In this document: positions 35,370 through 43,787 of the stretch, one piece after another
Layout: each line of letters opens with the position of its first letter
How positions within the stretch are numbered: position 1 is the first letter of the stretch
Assembly (NCBI GenBank): GCA_001874265.1
Contig: MPDD01000002.1
Span: forward strand, 113,625 to 177,624
Length of the DNA: 64,000 nucleotides
Reading direction: 5' to 3'
Source of the DNA: Bacteroidetes bacterium MedPE-SWsnd-G1
GTDB taxonomy: Bacteria; Bacteroidota; Bacteroidia; Flavobacteriales; Flavobacteriaceae
Notes under the pieces: generated by a model
The model's database searches: none
What the model was told of the DNA's origin: nothing
The model's input: the letters and a program-made list of their open reading frames with translations, nothing else
Position numbers and translations under genes: made by a program

Positions 35370-36515
35370 AGGTTTTCTCTTCTTCCATTTTGCAATTAAT
35401 TCCTTTTCGCGAACAAGTACTGATTTAGGATTTAATTCAACTTTATTTCTTCTTTCGTCATCGATAGCATCTGAATACCACCAATCATGTGTGTCTTTTA
35501 TAGATTTATGAAGCGGTCTAAACGATAGCCCATTCGCTATGCTCTTTTCATTATTAATTCTAGAAGAGCCATAATTCTTGCCTTCTAACGGAATCCAAGG
35601 CACCAAAAAATGAACATTATTGTCTTGTAAAAATTTATAGTCATTAATATTTATAAGGGAAGATTTTACTGGAAAAGTTTTCTTCGCCTCTTTTACAAAA
35701 TCATTCATGGTCTGCTTTTTTTCTGGCCCAACAGCATTAAAAGTTCCTGAAATATTGTTTTCCGCCAATCTAATCATCCATTCTGCTACATCTCTAACAT
35801 CAATGTATTGAACTGGGTCATCAATCTTTCCTGGAACTAAAATTTCTCCTCCCTTAGCCAATCTTATTGGCCAATGGATAAACCTGTCCGTTCTGTCCGC
35901 CGGACCAATCATATAGGTCGGTCTTACAATAATCGCCCTATCTTTCCCAAAGGCTTTAATTGCTTCATTTTCAGAAGTCGCTTTCATTACACCATAATCA
36001 TACTCTAGTTTTTCGTATTTACCTGCTTCCTCGGGTACTGTTAAATTCAATTCAGTTTCCTCGCTAATATTATCCCCAAGATATGGATAGTAAACACCCG
36101 TTGAAGACGTATAGATATAATAACGAACATTGTCCTTAAGTAAAGTTGCTGTTTTTCTCGTCCATTCTGTCTTTCTTCCCGAATTATCAATTACAACATC
36201 CCATTTTCTATTTTCTAAAGCAGACAAATCATTCTCTCTATCCCCCGTGAGCTGTTCTACTTGTTTGAACAAACCCTTATAAATTGTTGGTGTTGTTTTT
36301 CCCCGTGTAAAAGTTGAAATGGAATGGCCCCTAGAAATAGCGTAGGCAATTTGATGAGGCCCTAAAAAGCTTGTCCCGCCTAAAATTAAGATTTTTAATT
36401 TTTTATCAGTATTTTCATGTGTAGCTGCAAATAAACTATGTCCTAAAAAAGGAATGATCATTCCAGCTTTTATTCCATTTTTTATCAATGTTCTTCTTGA
36501 AATGGTTTTTTTCAT
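35367..36515 (-). CDS. Exported NAD-dependent epimerase/dehydratase-like protein with Tat signal
   Basis: 382 residues. It starts with a twin-arginine-type signal (KTISRRTLIKNG, hydrophobic stretch to SLFAA near 31), then an extended-SDR fold. The fold markers are the nucleotide-binding LILGGTSFLGPHQIA near 47-61, YTSSTGVY with the catalytic Ser/Thr, Tyr and Lys candidates in YDYGVMKATSE, and the RPTYMIGPADRTDRF sugar-nucleotide-binding-like region. Tat export fits a protein folded around NAD(P) in the cytoplasm. Related cytoplasmic proteins are nucleotide-sugar epimerases or isoflavone-reductase-like enzymes. The exported substrate is unknown. Confidence 0.75.
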   Translation of the reverse strand: MKKTISRRTLIKNGIKAGMIIPFLGHSLFAATHENTDKKLKILILGGTSFLGPHQIAYAISRGHSISTFTRGKTTPTIYKGLFKQVEQLTGDRENDLSALENRKWDVVIDNSGRKTEWTRKTATLLKDNVRYYIYTSSTGVYYPYLGDNISEETELNLTVPEEAGKYEKLEYDYGVMKATSENEAIKAFGKDRAIIVRPTYMIGPADRTDRFIHWPIRLAKGGEILVPGKIDDPVQYIDVRDVAEWMIRLAENNISGTFNAVGPEKKQTMNDFVKEAKKTFPVKSSLININDYKFLQDNNVHFLVPWIPLEGKNYGSSRINNEKSIANGLSFRPLHKSIKDTHDWWYSDAIDDERRNKVELNPKSVLVREKELIAKWKKRKP

Positions 36516-36713
36516 TATTTACTTGTTTAAAATTAATTAAGGCTTCGTTAGCCAAGTTCTAATTTTTATCGAATAAATCCAAATTGACTACGAACAACCT
36601 TATCTAGTTATTATTTTCAAAACATTAATTTAGAGAGTGTGATTCTGAGAAGTACTACTTTTATTTTTCGTATTTTAGTACAAATTGTTGAATTATAAAA
36701 TCCCTTAAACGTC

Positions 36714-37313
36714 ATGATAATAGTAAAGAAAAACCTCTTATTTGCAATTTGTTCCCTATTCTTAGTTGGTAGCATAACAATTGGATGTAAACCAGAACAA
36801 AAAAAGGAACAAGAAAAAGCAGAAGTAGTTGTAAAAACGGAAATCGTTAACATGTCAAATTCTGATGAAATAAAAACACGCATTGCGCGTTGTAATTGTG
36901 GACAACTTGAAGTAACTATTGTTGGTCCAGACCCTGAACGTATTTCACTATGTCATTGTAATTTGTGCCAGAGACAATCTGGTTCGGCCTTTGCAATTCA
37001 GGCAAGGTTTCCTAAAGAACAAGTAACTGTTAAAGGGGAGGCCACATCCTGGAGATTCCCGATAAAAGGGGCTGATCCGGTAGATTTTACAAACTGCGCT
37101 GAAGATGGTGCTGAGTTTCATTTTTGCGCAACTTGTGGCTCAACAGTATATTACACTTCAGACTTAGATGATTCTCGAATAGGGATAAAAATAGGAACAC
37201 TAACTGAACCAGATTTCCCAGCGCCGAAAATTACAGGACATATTAAATATCGCCATCCTTGGACCGAGAATATAGAAAGTCTTTCAATGCTCGTTGTTCA
37301 AGGAGAAAAGTAG
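36714..37313 (+). CDS. GFA/CENP-V domain protein with an N-terminal lipoprotein signal
   Basis: 199 residues. The start at 36714 gives a hydrophobic segment and a lipobox-like SITIGC (Cys25), followed by a Lys/Glu-rich linker. The rest (about 55-199) is a zinc-binding GFA-type domain: RCNCGQLEV, LCHCNLCQRQSGSAF, FHFCATCGSTVYY and a C-terminal KYRHPWTENIE. GFA domains are normally cytoplasmic and of uncertain chemistry; S-hydroxymethylglutathione synthase activity has been claimed for one member. A second ATG at 36852 (Met47) would give a cytoplasmic form without the signal. The 198 bases upstream (36516-36713) show no gene. Confidence 0.72.
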   Translation: MIIVKKNLLFAICSLFLVGSITIGCKPEQKKEQEKAEVVVKTEIVNMSNSDEIKTRIARCNCGQLEVTIVGPDPERISLCHCNLCQRQSGSAFAIQARFPKEQVTVKGEATSWRFPIKGADPVDFTNCAEDGAEFHFCATCGSTVYYTSDLDDSRIGIKIGTLTEPDFPAPKITGHIKYRHPWTENIESLSMLVVQGEK

Positions 37314-37379
37314 AAATACTTATTTCTTGATCTAAATAACATTAAACACTCTTGAATTTCAAGGGTGTTTTTTATTCCG

Positions 37380-37387
37380 TACCTTTG
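37380..37387 (+). promoter_or_regulatory. -7 promoter element four bases before the ygiQ-like start
   Basis: TACCTTTG, then CGCC, then ATG at 37392. This is the same four-base spacing as dinB and the ABC ATPase, predicting a leaderless mRNA. Confidence 0.55.
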
Positions 37388-37391
37388 CGCC

Positions 37392-39416
37392 ATGCAAGAA
37401 CGGAGATTGTCAGATTGGCTACCTACTACAAACAAAGAGGTAAAAATTAGAGGTTGGGAAGAGTTAGATGTAATTCTTTTTAGTGGAGATGCCTATGTTG
37501 ATCATCCATCTTTTGGACCTGCCGTAATTGGTCGTATCCTAGAAAGTTATGGATTGCGTGTTGCAATTGTACCGCAACCAAGTGTAAATGATAATTTGCA
37601 AGATTTTGAAAAACTGGGAAGACCAAAATTGTTCTTTGCGGTTACTGGTGGATGTATGGATCCGATGGTTTCAAACTATACCGCAAGTAAAAAACGTAGA
37701 GATAAAGATGCTTATACACCCAATGGTGATAAAGGGTTTAGACCGGATTACGCCACATCTGTTTATTCAAAAATTTTAAAGGAAAAGTTTCCAGAAACGC
37801 CTGTTTTAATTGGCGGAATTGAGGCATCATTAAGGAGGGTTACTCATTATGATTATTGGTCTGACAAGCTGTTACCTTCTATTTTAGAAACATCAAAAGC
37901 AGACATGCTAGTGTATGGAATGGGTGAACAACCATTGCGAGAAATTGTGGAATTACTTCAAAAAGGAGTTCCTTTTGAAAGCATTAAAACCATAAAACAA
38001 ACTGCTGTTTTTATTGATAAAAACGAAGATCTTCCGAAGAACAAAAACTGGGAAGATGTTGAAATCAATTCGCACGAAGCTTGTTTAAAAGATAAAAAGA
38101 CTTTTGCCTCTAATTTCAAAGTAATTGAGCAGGAATCGAACAAATTATTTGCAAAGCGCATATTTCAAAATATTGGAAATCGAAGATTAATTATCAATCC
38201 TCCTTTTCCTACCATGACAGAGGACGAAATTGATGCATCCTTTGAACTTCCTTATACTAGATTACCTCATCCAAAATACAATAAGAGAGGGCCTATTCCG
38301 GCTTATGAAATGATTAAGTTTTCTATCAATATTCATAGAGGATGTTTTGGCGGTTGTAGTTTCTGTACTATTTCTGCGCATCAAGGAAAATTTATTGCAA
38401 GTCGTAGCCAAGAGTCCATTTTAAAAGAGGTAGATACTGTTGCAAATATGGACGATTTCAAGGGCTATCTTTCTGATATTGGCGGACCATCGGCCAATAT
38501 GTATAAAATGAAAGGAAAGGTGCAATCTATATGTGATAAGTGTGTAGCACCTTCTTGTATTTCGCCAGTAATATGTAGCAATTTAGATACTTCGCATAAA
38601 CCATTAACTAAATTATACCAAGCGGTAGATAAGCATCCAAAGGTTAAAAAATCATTTATTGGTAGTGGAATTCGACATGATATGTTGGTTCCAGAATTCA
38701 ATAAAAATGCAGACCCAAAAGAATTGGATGATTATACCGAAGAGGTTATGACCAATCATGTTTCAGGACGCTTAAAAGTGGCTCCAGAACATACGTCTGA
38801 CCCTGTCCTAAAATTGATGCGGAAGCCATCTTTTAAATACTTCCATAAATTCAAGGACCGATTTGATAATATCAATATTCGTAAGAAATTAAACTTGCAG
38901 TTGATTCCTTACTTCATTTCCAATCATCCTGCCTGTGAGGTCGAAGATATGGCGAATCTTGCAGCAGAAACCAAAGACATGGGCTTTCAATTAGAGCAAG
39001 TACAAGGATTTACACCGACACCAATGACTGTTGCGACTGTCATTTATTATAGTGGTTATCATCCTTATACCATGAAGCCAACAAAGACGCCGAAAACCAA
39101 AAAAGAAAAGGACGAGCAACATCGATTTTTCTTTTGGTACAAAAAAGAAAATAAGGCTTGGATTAAAAACACTTTAACTAATTTAGGTAGAGGTGATTTA
39201 TTAAATGTGTTATTACCAGAAAATAATTCTTGGCGAAAAAATAAAGGTGGAAAAACAAGAAATACGTTTGATGAAACCATAACAGAATCCAAAGAACCTC
39301 GTCGTAAAAACCGGTCTAAAAAAAGAAATTCTTCTCAGAACGAAAGCCATTCTTCTAAAAACAAAAAACGAGGTGATTCTAAAAAGTATCGTTCGGTAAT
39401 GAAGAAGCGTCGTTAG
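37392..39416 (+). CDS. YgiQ family radical SAM protein
   Basis: 674 residues from the ATG at 37392; a GTG at 37365 would add nine residues but lies upstream of the promoter element. The order is a B12-binding-like N-terminal domain (SDWLPTTNKEVKIRGWEELDVILFSGDAYVDHPSFG), the radical SAM cluster motif CFGGCSFC with three Cys, then a C-terminal domain. A long basic tail (RRKNRSKKRNSSQNESHSSKNKKR) ends the protein and could bind nucleic acid. The reaction of YgiQ proteins is unknown. Convergent with the GNAT gene, three bases apart. Confidence 0.9.
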   Translation: MQERRLSDWLPTTNKEVKIRGWEELDVILFSGDAYVDHPSFGPAVIGRILESYGLRVAIVPQPSVNDNLQDFEKLGRPKLFFAVTGGCMDPMVSNYTASKKRRDKDAYTPNGDKGFRPDYATSVYSKILKEKFPETPVLIGGIEASLRRVTHYDYWSDKLLPSILETSKADMLVYGMGEQPLREIVELLQKGVPFESIKTIKQTAVFIDKNEDLPKNKNWEDVEINSHEACLKDKKTFASNFKVIEQESNKLFAKRIFQNIGNRRLIINPPFPTMTEDEIDASFELPYTRLPHPKYNKRGPIPAYEMIKFSINIHRGCFGGCSFCTISAHQGKFIASRSQESILKEVDTVANMDDFKGYLSDIGGPSANMYKMKGKVQSICDKCVAPSCISPVICSNLDTSHKPLTKLYQAVDKHPKVKKSFIGSGIRHDMLVPEFNKNADPKELDDYTEEVMTNHVSGRLKVAPEHTSDPVLKLMRKPSFKYFHKFKDRFDNINIRKKLNLQLIPYFISNHPACEVEDMANLAAETKDMGFQLEQVQGFTPTPMTVATVIYYSGYHPYTMKPTKTPKTKKEKDEQHRFFFWYKKENKAWIKNTLTNLGRGDLLNVLLPENNSWRKNKGGKTRNTFDETITESKEPRRKNRSKKRNSSQNESHSSKNKKRGDSKKYRSVMKKRR

Positions 39417-39419
39417 TCA

Positions 39420-39863
39420 TTAAACGCTCCATTCATAATAATTAGAACCTTCATTTAATTTAAAACCAGTTACTGGATATAAATTATTGCCAATTGTATT
39501 ACTTTTTTCAGTTTCTAAAAACATTCCACAGGCACCAGATTCTTTTACCAATTTTTTAGCCTGTTCTATTAATCCCTTAGAAACTCCTTTTCCTCTGGTA
39601 TTCGGATTTACAAACAAGTCATTTAACAACCATAATTTTTCCATTCTTGTAGAAGAAAACAATGGATACAATTGCGTAAATCCAGTAAGTTGACATTCCG
39701 AATCTTCTGCTATAAAAATTACGGAATCTTGCTGATTAAAGCGTTCGGTTAAAAATTCTTTCGCCCCAATAATATCAGTTTCTTTTCTATAAAAAACACG
39801 GTACGCATCAAACAGTTGCGCCAACTGTGCCAAATCTTTTAAAGTTGCTTTTCTATAATTCAT
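39420..39863 (-). CDS. GNAT family N-acetyltransferase
   Basis: 147 residues, soluble. GNAT markers are VIFIAEDSECQLTGFTQLYPLF, LNDLFVNPNTRGKGVSKGLIEQAKKLV (acetyl-CoA loop) and LETEKSNTIGNNLYPVTGFKLN. The last segment is the pattern of acetyltransferases acting on small amines or peptides; the acceptor is unknown. It lies downstream of asd in the same direction, but a hairpin at 39883-39911 separates them. Confidence 0.87.
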   Translation of the reverse strand: MNYRKATLKDLAQLAQLFDAYRVFYRKETDIIGAKEFLTERFNQQDSVIFIAEDSECQLTGFTQLYPLFSSTRMEKLWLLNDLFVNPNTRGKGVSKGLIEQAKKLVKESGACGMFLETEKSNTIGNNLYPVTGFKLNEGSNYYEWSV

Positions 39864-39882
39864 AGTTGTCTATTTTAAAAAC

Positions 39883-39911
39883 AAAACCCTCTTGAAAAAA
39901 CAAAAGGGTTC
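39883..39911 (-). terminator. Terminator of asd
   Basis: Minus-strand AACCC-TTTTG and CAAGA-GGGTT pair with one mismatch around an A/T loop, followed by T-rich sequence. Confidence 0.65.
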
Positions 39912-39949
39912 TTAATATCTAAAAGTCTAGAAATCTAACAATCTTGACA

Positions 39950-40939
39950 CTAAACCAATTCCTTTTCTACTAAATATTCCGCGATTTGAACCGTATTTGT
40001 AGCCGCTCCTTTTCTTAAGTTATCCGCAACAATCCACATATTTAATGTATTCGGTAAAGATTCATCTCTTCTTAATCTTCCCACAAAAACCTCATCCTTA
40101 TCATTTGCATAAATCGGCATTGGGTAGGTGTTTGTTGCTAAATCATCTTGTACAACTACTCCAGGGAAGTCATTCAATAATTGACGAACCTCATCCAAAT
40201 CAAAATCATTTTCAAACTCAACATTTACCGATTCTGAGTGCCCACCAGCAGTAGGAATACGAACCGCCGTTGCCGTTACAGCAAAAGAATCGTCACGTAA
40301 AATTTTCTTCGGCTCTTTTACCAATTTCATTTCTTCTTTAGTATACCCATTATCCATAAAAATATCACAATGTGGTAAAGCATTTCTTCCAATTGGGTGT
40401 GGATAAGCCATTTCACCTTCAACACCTGCCTCTTCATTATCTAGTTGCTGCACAGCTTTTACACCTGTTCCAGAAACAGACTGGTATGTAGAAATAATCA
40501 AACGCTTCATTTTATACTTGTCATGCAATGGCGCCAATGCCATTACCAACTGAATTGTAGAACAATTTGGGTTCGCTATAATTTTATCTTCAGCAGTTAA
40601 AACATCTCCATTAATTTCAGGAACTACCAATTTTTTAGTTGGGTCCATTCTCCATGCCGATGAATTGTCTACCACCGTTGTTCCAGCCTCTGCAAATTTT
40701 GGAGCCCACTCTAAAGATGTATCTCCTCCAGCAGAAAACAACGCTATATCAACATTCATTTTTACTGCATCTTCTAATGTTACAACAGTATATTCTTCTC
40801 CGTTATATGGTAATTTTTTACCTGCTGATCTTGCCGAAGCAACAGGGATTAATTCCGTAATTGGAAAATTTCTTTGAGCTAATACTCTCAACATTACAGT
40901 TCCTACCATTCCAGTAGCGCCAACAACAGCAACTCTCAT
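39950..40939 (-). CDS. asd: Aspartate-semialdehyde dehydrogenase
   Basis: Reduces aspartyl-phosphate to aspartate-semialdehyde with NADPH, the step directly after aspartate kinase, feeding threonine, methionine, lysine and peptidoglycan diaminopimelate. 329 residues: the NADP-binding GATGMVGTVML near 7-17, the substrate motif near DNSSAWRMDP, the nucleophile Cys126 in NPNCSTIQ, and VRIPTAGGHSES with the general-base His. Ninety bases upstream of its start is a near-identical copy of the palindrome found upstream of lysC. A weak -7 element (AATCTTTG, 40967-40974) lies between. Confidence 0.96.
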   Translation of the reverse strand: MRVAVVGATGMVGTVMLRVLAQRNFPITELIPVASARSAGKKLPYNGEEYTVVTLEDAVKMNVDIALFSAGGDTSLEWAPKFAEAGTTVVDNSSAWRMDPTKKLVVPEINGDVLTAEDKIIANPNCSTIQLVMALAPLHDKYKMKRLIISTYQSVSGTGVKAVQQLDNEEAGVEGEMAYPHPIGRNALPHCDIFMDNGYTKEEMKLVKEPKKILRDDSFAVTATAVRIPTAGGHSESVNVEFENDFDLDEVRQLLNDFPGVVVQDDLATNTYPMPIYANDKDEVFVGRLRRDESLPNTLNMWIVADNLRKGAATNTVQIAEYLVEKELV

Positions 40940-40966
40940 AATTTCTTACTTTAAATTTTAGTGGTG

Positions 40967-40974
40967 CAAAGATT
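40967..40974 (-). promoter_or_regulatory. Weak -7 promoter element of asd
   Basis: Minus-strand AATCTTTG, one mismatch to TAnnTTTG, 27 bases before the ATG. The palindrome at 41030-41047 starts 56 bases upstream of it, almost the same spacing as at lysC. Confidence 0.4.
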
Positions 40975-41025
40975 GGAAAAATCAACCATATAAAAATGAA
41001 TTAGAGAATTTTAATCAATTTTTAT

Positions 41026-41048
41026 CAGATTGTTAAATAGTTAACAAA
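41026..41048. promoter_or_regulatory. Palindromic operator candidate, copy 2 (upstream of asd)
   Basis: CAGAT followed by TTGTTAA-ATAG-TTAACAA (41030-41047) matches 22 of 23 bases of the site between lysC and the ACT-domain gene. It lies between the divergent asd and trhO genes. The matching distance to the asd start favours asd as its target, although trhO cannot be excluded. Confidence 0.6.
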
Positions 41049-41106
41049 ATTGAATGCGCAACAAGTATTTTTGACTTAAAATGGCTCAAAATCAAGGAAT
41101 CTAACG

Positions 41107-41114
41107 TACATTTG
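41107..41114 (+). promoter_or_regulatory. -7 promoter element of the trhO operon
   Basis: TACATTTG fits TAnnTTTG, 33 bases before the ATG at 41148. A second match, TATTTTTG at 41066-41073, could be an alternative promoter. Confidence 0.55.
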
Positions 41115-41147
41115 CACGAAATTTTTGTTTAACTAAATTGGTATAGC

Positions 41148-42179
41148 ATGCAACTGTACAATAAGTTAAGTGCCAAAGAGCGCGCTGAATTAATAGATAA
41201 AGCGGGAAAAGACCGTTTAACCATTTCTTTCTATCAATATCATAAGATAGAAAATCCTCAGATTTTTAGAGATCACTTATTTATTGAGTGGGACAAATTA
41301 GAAGTTTTAGGACGTATTTACGTTTCCTATGAAGGTATCAATGCACAATTGTCTGTACCTGCAGAAAACTTCAAGCAGTTTAAAGCCCATCTAGACAGTA
41401 TCGATTTCCTAAAAGATGTGCGATTAAACATTGCTGTTGAGCAAGACAATAAATCTTTCTTAAAACTAAAAGTAAAAGTTAGAAATAAAATTGTTGCCGA
41501 TGGTCTGAATGATGATACGTTTGATGTTACGGATATTGGGGTTCATTTAAATGCAGAGGAATTTAATAATATGTTGGCCGATCCTAACACTGTTTGTGTG
41601 GATATGCGAAATCACTATGAAAGTGAAATTGGTCATTTTGATGGTGCAGTGACTCCTGATGTTGATACGTTCAGAGATTCTTTAGACATTATTGAAGAAG
41701 ATTTAAAAGATAACAAGGAAGATAAAAATTTGTTGATGTATTGTACCGGAGGAATTCGCTGTGAAAAAGCCAGTGCGTATTACAAGCATAAAGGATTTAA
41801 GAATGTATTTCAACTAGAAGGCGGAATCATTAATTATGTACGTCAAGTAGAAAGTCAAGAGTTGGAAAATAAGTTTAAAGGTAAAAACTTTGTATTTGAC
41901 CATAGAAGAGCAGAACGTATTTCTGAAGATGTAGTTTCTAATTGTCATCAATGTGGTGATCCTTGTGACACACATGTGAATTGTGATAATGAAGCATGTC
42001 ATTTGTTATTTATTCAATGTGAATCATGTTCAGAGAAAATGAACACTTGTTGTTCCGAAGACTGCAAGGAAATTGCTGCCTTATCCTTTGAAGAGCAAAA
42101 AGCATTGCGAAAAGGAAAAGGAAATAGCAATAAGATTTTCAAAAAAGGACGTTCTGAGGCCTTAAAATTCAAAAAGTAA
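41148..42179 (+). CDS. trhO: tRNA uridine(34) hydroxylase, O2-dependent (rhodanese family)
   Basis: Oxygen-dependent enzyme forming 5-hydroxyuridine at the wobble position of tRNAs. The 343 residues show an N-terminal acylphosphatase-like domain (about 1-110, with GRIYVSYEGINAQLSVP). A rhodanese domain (about 125-230) has the reactive Cys in YCTGGIRCEKA. A Cys-rich C-terminal part follows (CHQCGDPC ... CESCSEKMNTCCSEDC), probably metal-binding, then a Lys-rich tail. It is four bases upstream of trhP, so two routes to the same modification are encoded together. Confidence 0.9.
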   Translation: MQLYNKLSAKERAELIDKAGKDRLTISFYQYHKIENPQIFRDHLFIEWDKLEVLGRIYVSYEGINAQLSVPAENFKQFKAHLDSIDFLKDVRLNIAVEQDNKSFLKLKVKVRNKIVADGLNDDTFDVTDIGVHLNAEEFNNMLADPNTVCVDMRNHYESEIGHFDGAVTPDVDTFRDSLDIIEEDLKDNKEDKNLLMYCTGGIRCEKASAYYKHKGFKNVFQLEGGIINYVRQVESQELENKFKGKNFVFDHRRAERISEDVVSNCHQCGDPCDTHVNCDNEACHLLFIQCESCSEKMNTCCSEDCKEIAALSFEEQKALRKGKGNSNKIFKKGRSEALKFKK

Positions 42180-42183
42180 TAGA

Positions 42184-43428
42184 ATGCAAAAAATAGAACT
42201 AATGGCACCTGCCGGGAATTTTGAATCCATGCAAGCTGCTTTAGATAATGGTGCTGATTCCATTTATTTTGGTGTTGAGCAATTGAACATGAGGGCTAGA
42301 GCATCTATTAATTTTACCCTAGAAGATTTACAAGAAATTTCTGACAGATGTAAAGCAAAGAATGTAAGAACCTATCTTACGTTGAATACTATTGTTTACG
42401 ATCATGATTTATCGATTGTAAAAACACTAATACAAAAAGCAAAAGATGCCGATATCACTGCAGTAATAGCAATGGATCAGGCGGTAATTGCAAGCGCAAG
42501 AGCTATTGGAATGGAAGTTCATATTTCTACGCAAATAAATATTACCAATATTGAAACTGCGAAGTTTTATGCAATGTTTGCTGATACTATAGTCTTAAGT
42601 CGTGAATTAAGTTTACGCCAGGTTAATAAAATTACAGAACAAATAGAAAAGGATGATGTTCGAGGACCTTCAGGTAAATTACTAGAGGTTGAAATCTTCG
42701 GACATGGTGCACTTTGCATGGCGGTTTCAGGAAAATGCTATATGAGTTTACACTCGCACAACTCATCTGCAAATAGAGGAGCTTGTAAGCAAAACTGTCG
42801 TAAAAAATATACCGTAATAGATCAGGAAACTGGATTTGAAATGGAATTGGACAATGAGTATATTATGTCTCCAAAAGATTTATGTACTATTGATTTTTTA
42901 GATGAAATTGCAGATGCCGGAATTAAAGTTTTAAAAATTGAAGGAAGAGGGCGCGCTCCAGAATATGTTGCTCGAGTTATAAAATGCTACCGAGAGGCGA
43001 TTGACGAAATTGAAGCAGGAACATATACCAAAGAAAAGGTAATCGGTTGGATGCAAGAATTAGAAAAGGTTTACAATCGTGGATTTTGGAGTGGCTATTA
43101 TTTAGGCCAAAAGTTAGGAGAATGGAGCAAAGGCTCTGGAAGTCATGCTACACAGAAAAAAGTTTATCTAGGCAAAGGAATGCACTACTTTCCAAAACCA
43201 AAAATTGGAGAATTTAAGATTGAAGCTTATGACGTAAATGTGGGTGATACTATTTTAGTTACAGGGCCAACTACGGGAGCAAAAGAAATGAAGGTTTCAG
43301 AAATGTATGTAAATGATTCATCTGGAGAGAAAGCCCAGAAAGGCGATTCTGTGACCATACCTTTGGAATTTAGAATTCGTCCTTCAGATAAATTATACAA
43401 AATAGTAGAAAACAAAGTTGAAGCCTAA
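42184..43428 (+). CDS. trhP: Peptidase U32 family tRNA hydroxylation protein (TrhP type)
   Basis: 414 residues. U32 proteins of this type make 5-hydroxyuridine-34 in tRNA by a prephenate-dependent, oxygen-independent route and need Fe-S biogenesis. The N-terminal TIM-barrel part starts KIELMAPAGNFESMQAALDNGADSIYFG. The four Cys of the family are in GALCMAVSGKCYMS and RGACKQNCRKKY, likely Fe-S ligands. The C-terminal small domain ends with PLEFRIRPSDKLYKI. Despite the family name no protease role is likely. Its stop overlaps the ferredoxin ATG by one base. RlhA-type U32 proteins act on 23S rRNA instead; length and trhO linkage favour TrhP. Confidence 0.85.
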   Translation: MQKIELMAPAGNFESMQAALDNGADSIYFGVEQLNMRARASINFTLEDLQEISDRCKAKNVRTYLTLNTIVYDHDLSIVKTLIQKAKDADITAVIAMDQAVIASARAIGMEVHISTQINITNIETAKFYAMFADTIVLSRELSLRQVNKITEQIEKDDVRGPSGKLLEVEIFGHGALCMAVSGKCYMSLHSHNSSANRGACKQNCRKKYTVIDQETGFEMELDNEYIMSPKDLCTIDFLDEIADAGIKVLKIEGRGRAPEYVARVIKCYREAIDEIEAGTYTKEKVIGWMQELEKVYNRGFWSGYYLGQKLGEWSKGSGSHATQKKVYLGKGMHYFPKPKIGEFKIEAYDVNVGDTILVTGPTTGAKEMKVSEMYVNDSSGEKAQKGDSVTIPLEFRIRPSDKLYKIVENKVEA

Positions 43429-43658
43429 TGGTTGTAATTACTTTACAAAGAGCCAAATGCATTGGCTGCAACTATTGTGTTGAATTAGCGCCAGGACAGT
43501 TTCAAATGTCAAAAAAAGACGGAAAATCGGTCTTACTACATTCACAAGAAAAAAAAGGTTTTTTTACCCTAAAGTCGCCCGACGAAAATATTTTTGATGA
43601 GAGTTTTAAGGCAAAAGAAGCCTGCCCAGTTAAGATTATTGATGTAAAACAGGTGTAG
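43428..43658 (+). CDS. Small [4Fe-4S] ferredoxin of the trhO-trhP operon
   Basis: 76 residues. Cluster ligands are CIGCNYC near 11-17 and the distant Cys in EACPVKII near 67, which makes a single-cluster ferredoxin of the 4Fe type; the second cluster is missing and replaced by a loop (GKSVLLHSQEKKGFFTLKSP). The ATG overlaps the trhP stop by one base, so it is translationally coupled to trhP and a likely electron partner of it. Bases 43659-43787 after it hold no gene but an inverted repeat. Confidence 0.85.
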   Translation: MVVITLQRAKCIGCNYCVELAPGQFQMSKKDGKSVLLHSQEKKGFFTLKSPDENIFDESFKAKEACPVKIIDVKQV

Positions 43659-43742
43659 TTACTTTCGCTTAAAATTTTTCTCATTCACCTCTTCTTTTTT
43701 CCATATCTTTACGGATTAGTGAAAATGATTGGTTGAATCCCT

Positions 43743-43772
43743 AATGTCTTTTAACCTTGTTAATTAGACATT
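43743..43772 (+). promoter_or_regulatory. Inverted repeat in the ricT leader
   Basis: AATGTCT (43743-43749) and AGACATT (43766-43772) can pair across a 16-base loop, 15 bases before the ricT ATG. It may be an RNA hairpin masking the start or a protein site. An imperfect -7 element, TATCTTTA, lies about 40 bases upstream. Confidence 0.3.
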
Positions 43773-43787
43773 TCAAAATATATAAAT

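Noticed and set aside
42184..43428. U32 protein considered a collagenase-type protease
   Set aside because: The four Fe-S type cysteines and the linkage with trhO and a ferredoxin point to tRNA hydroxylation.
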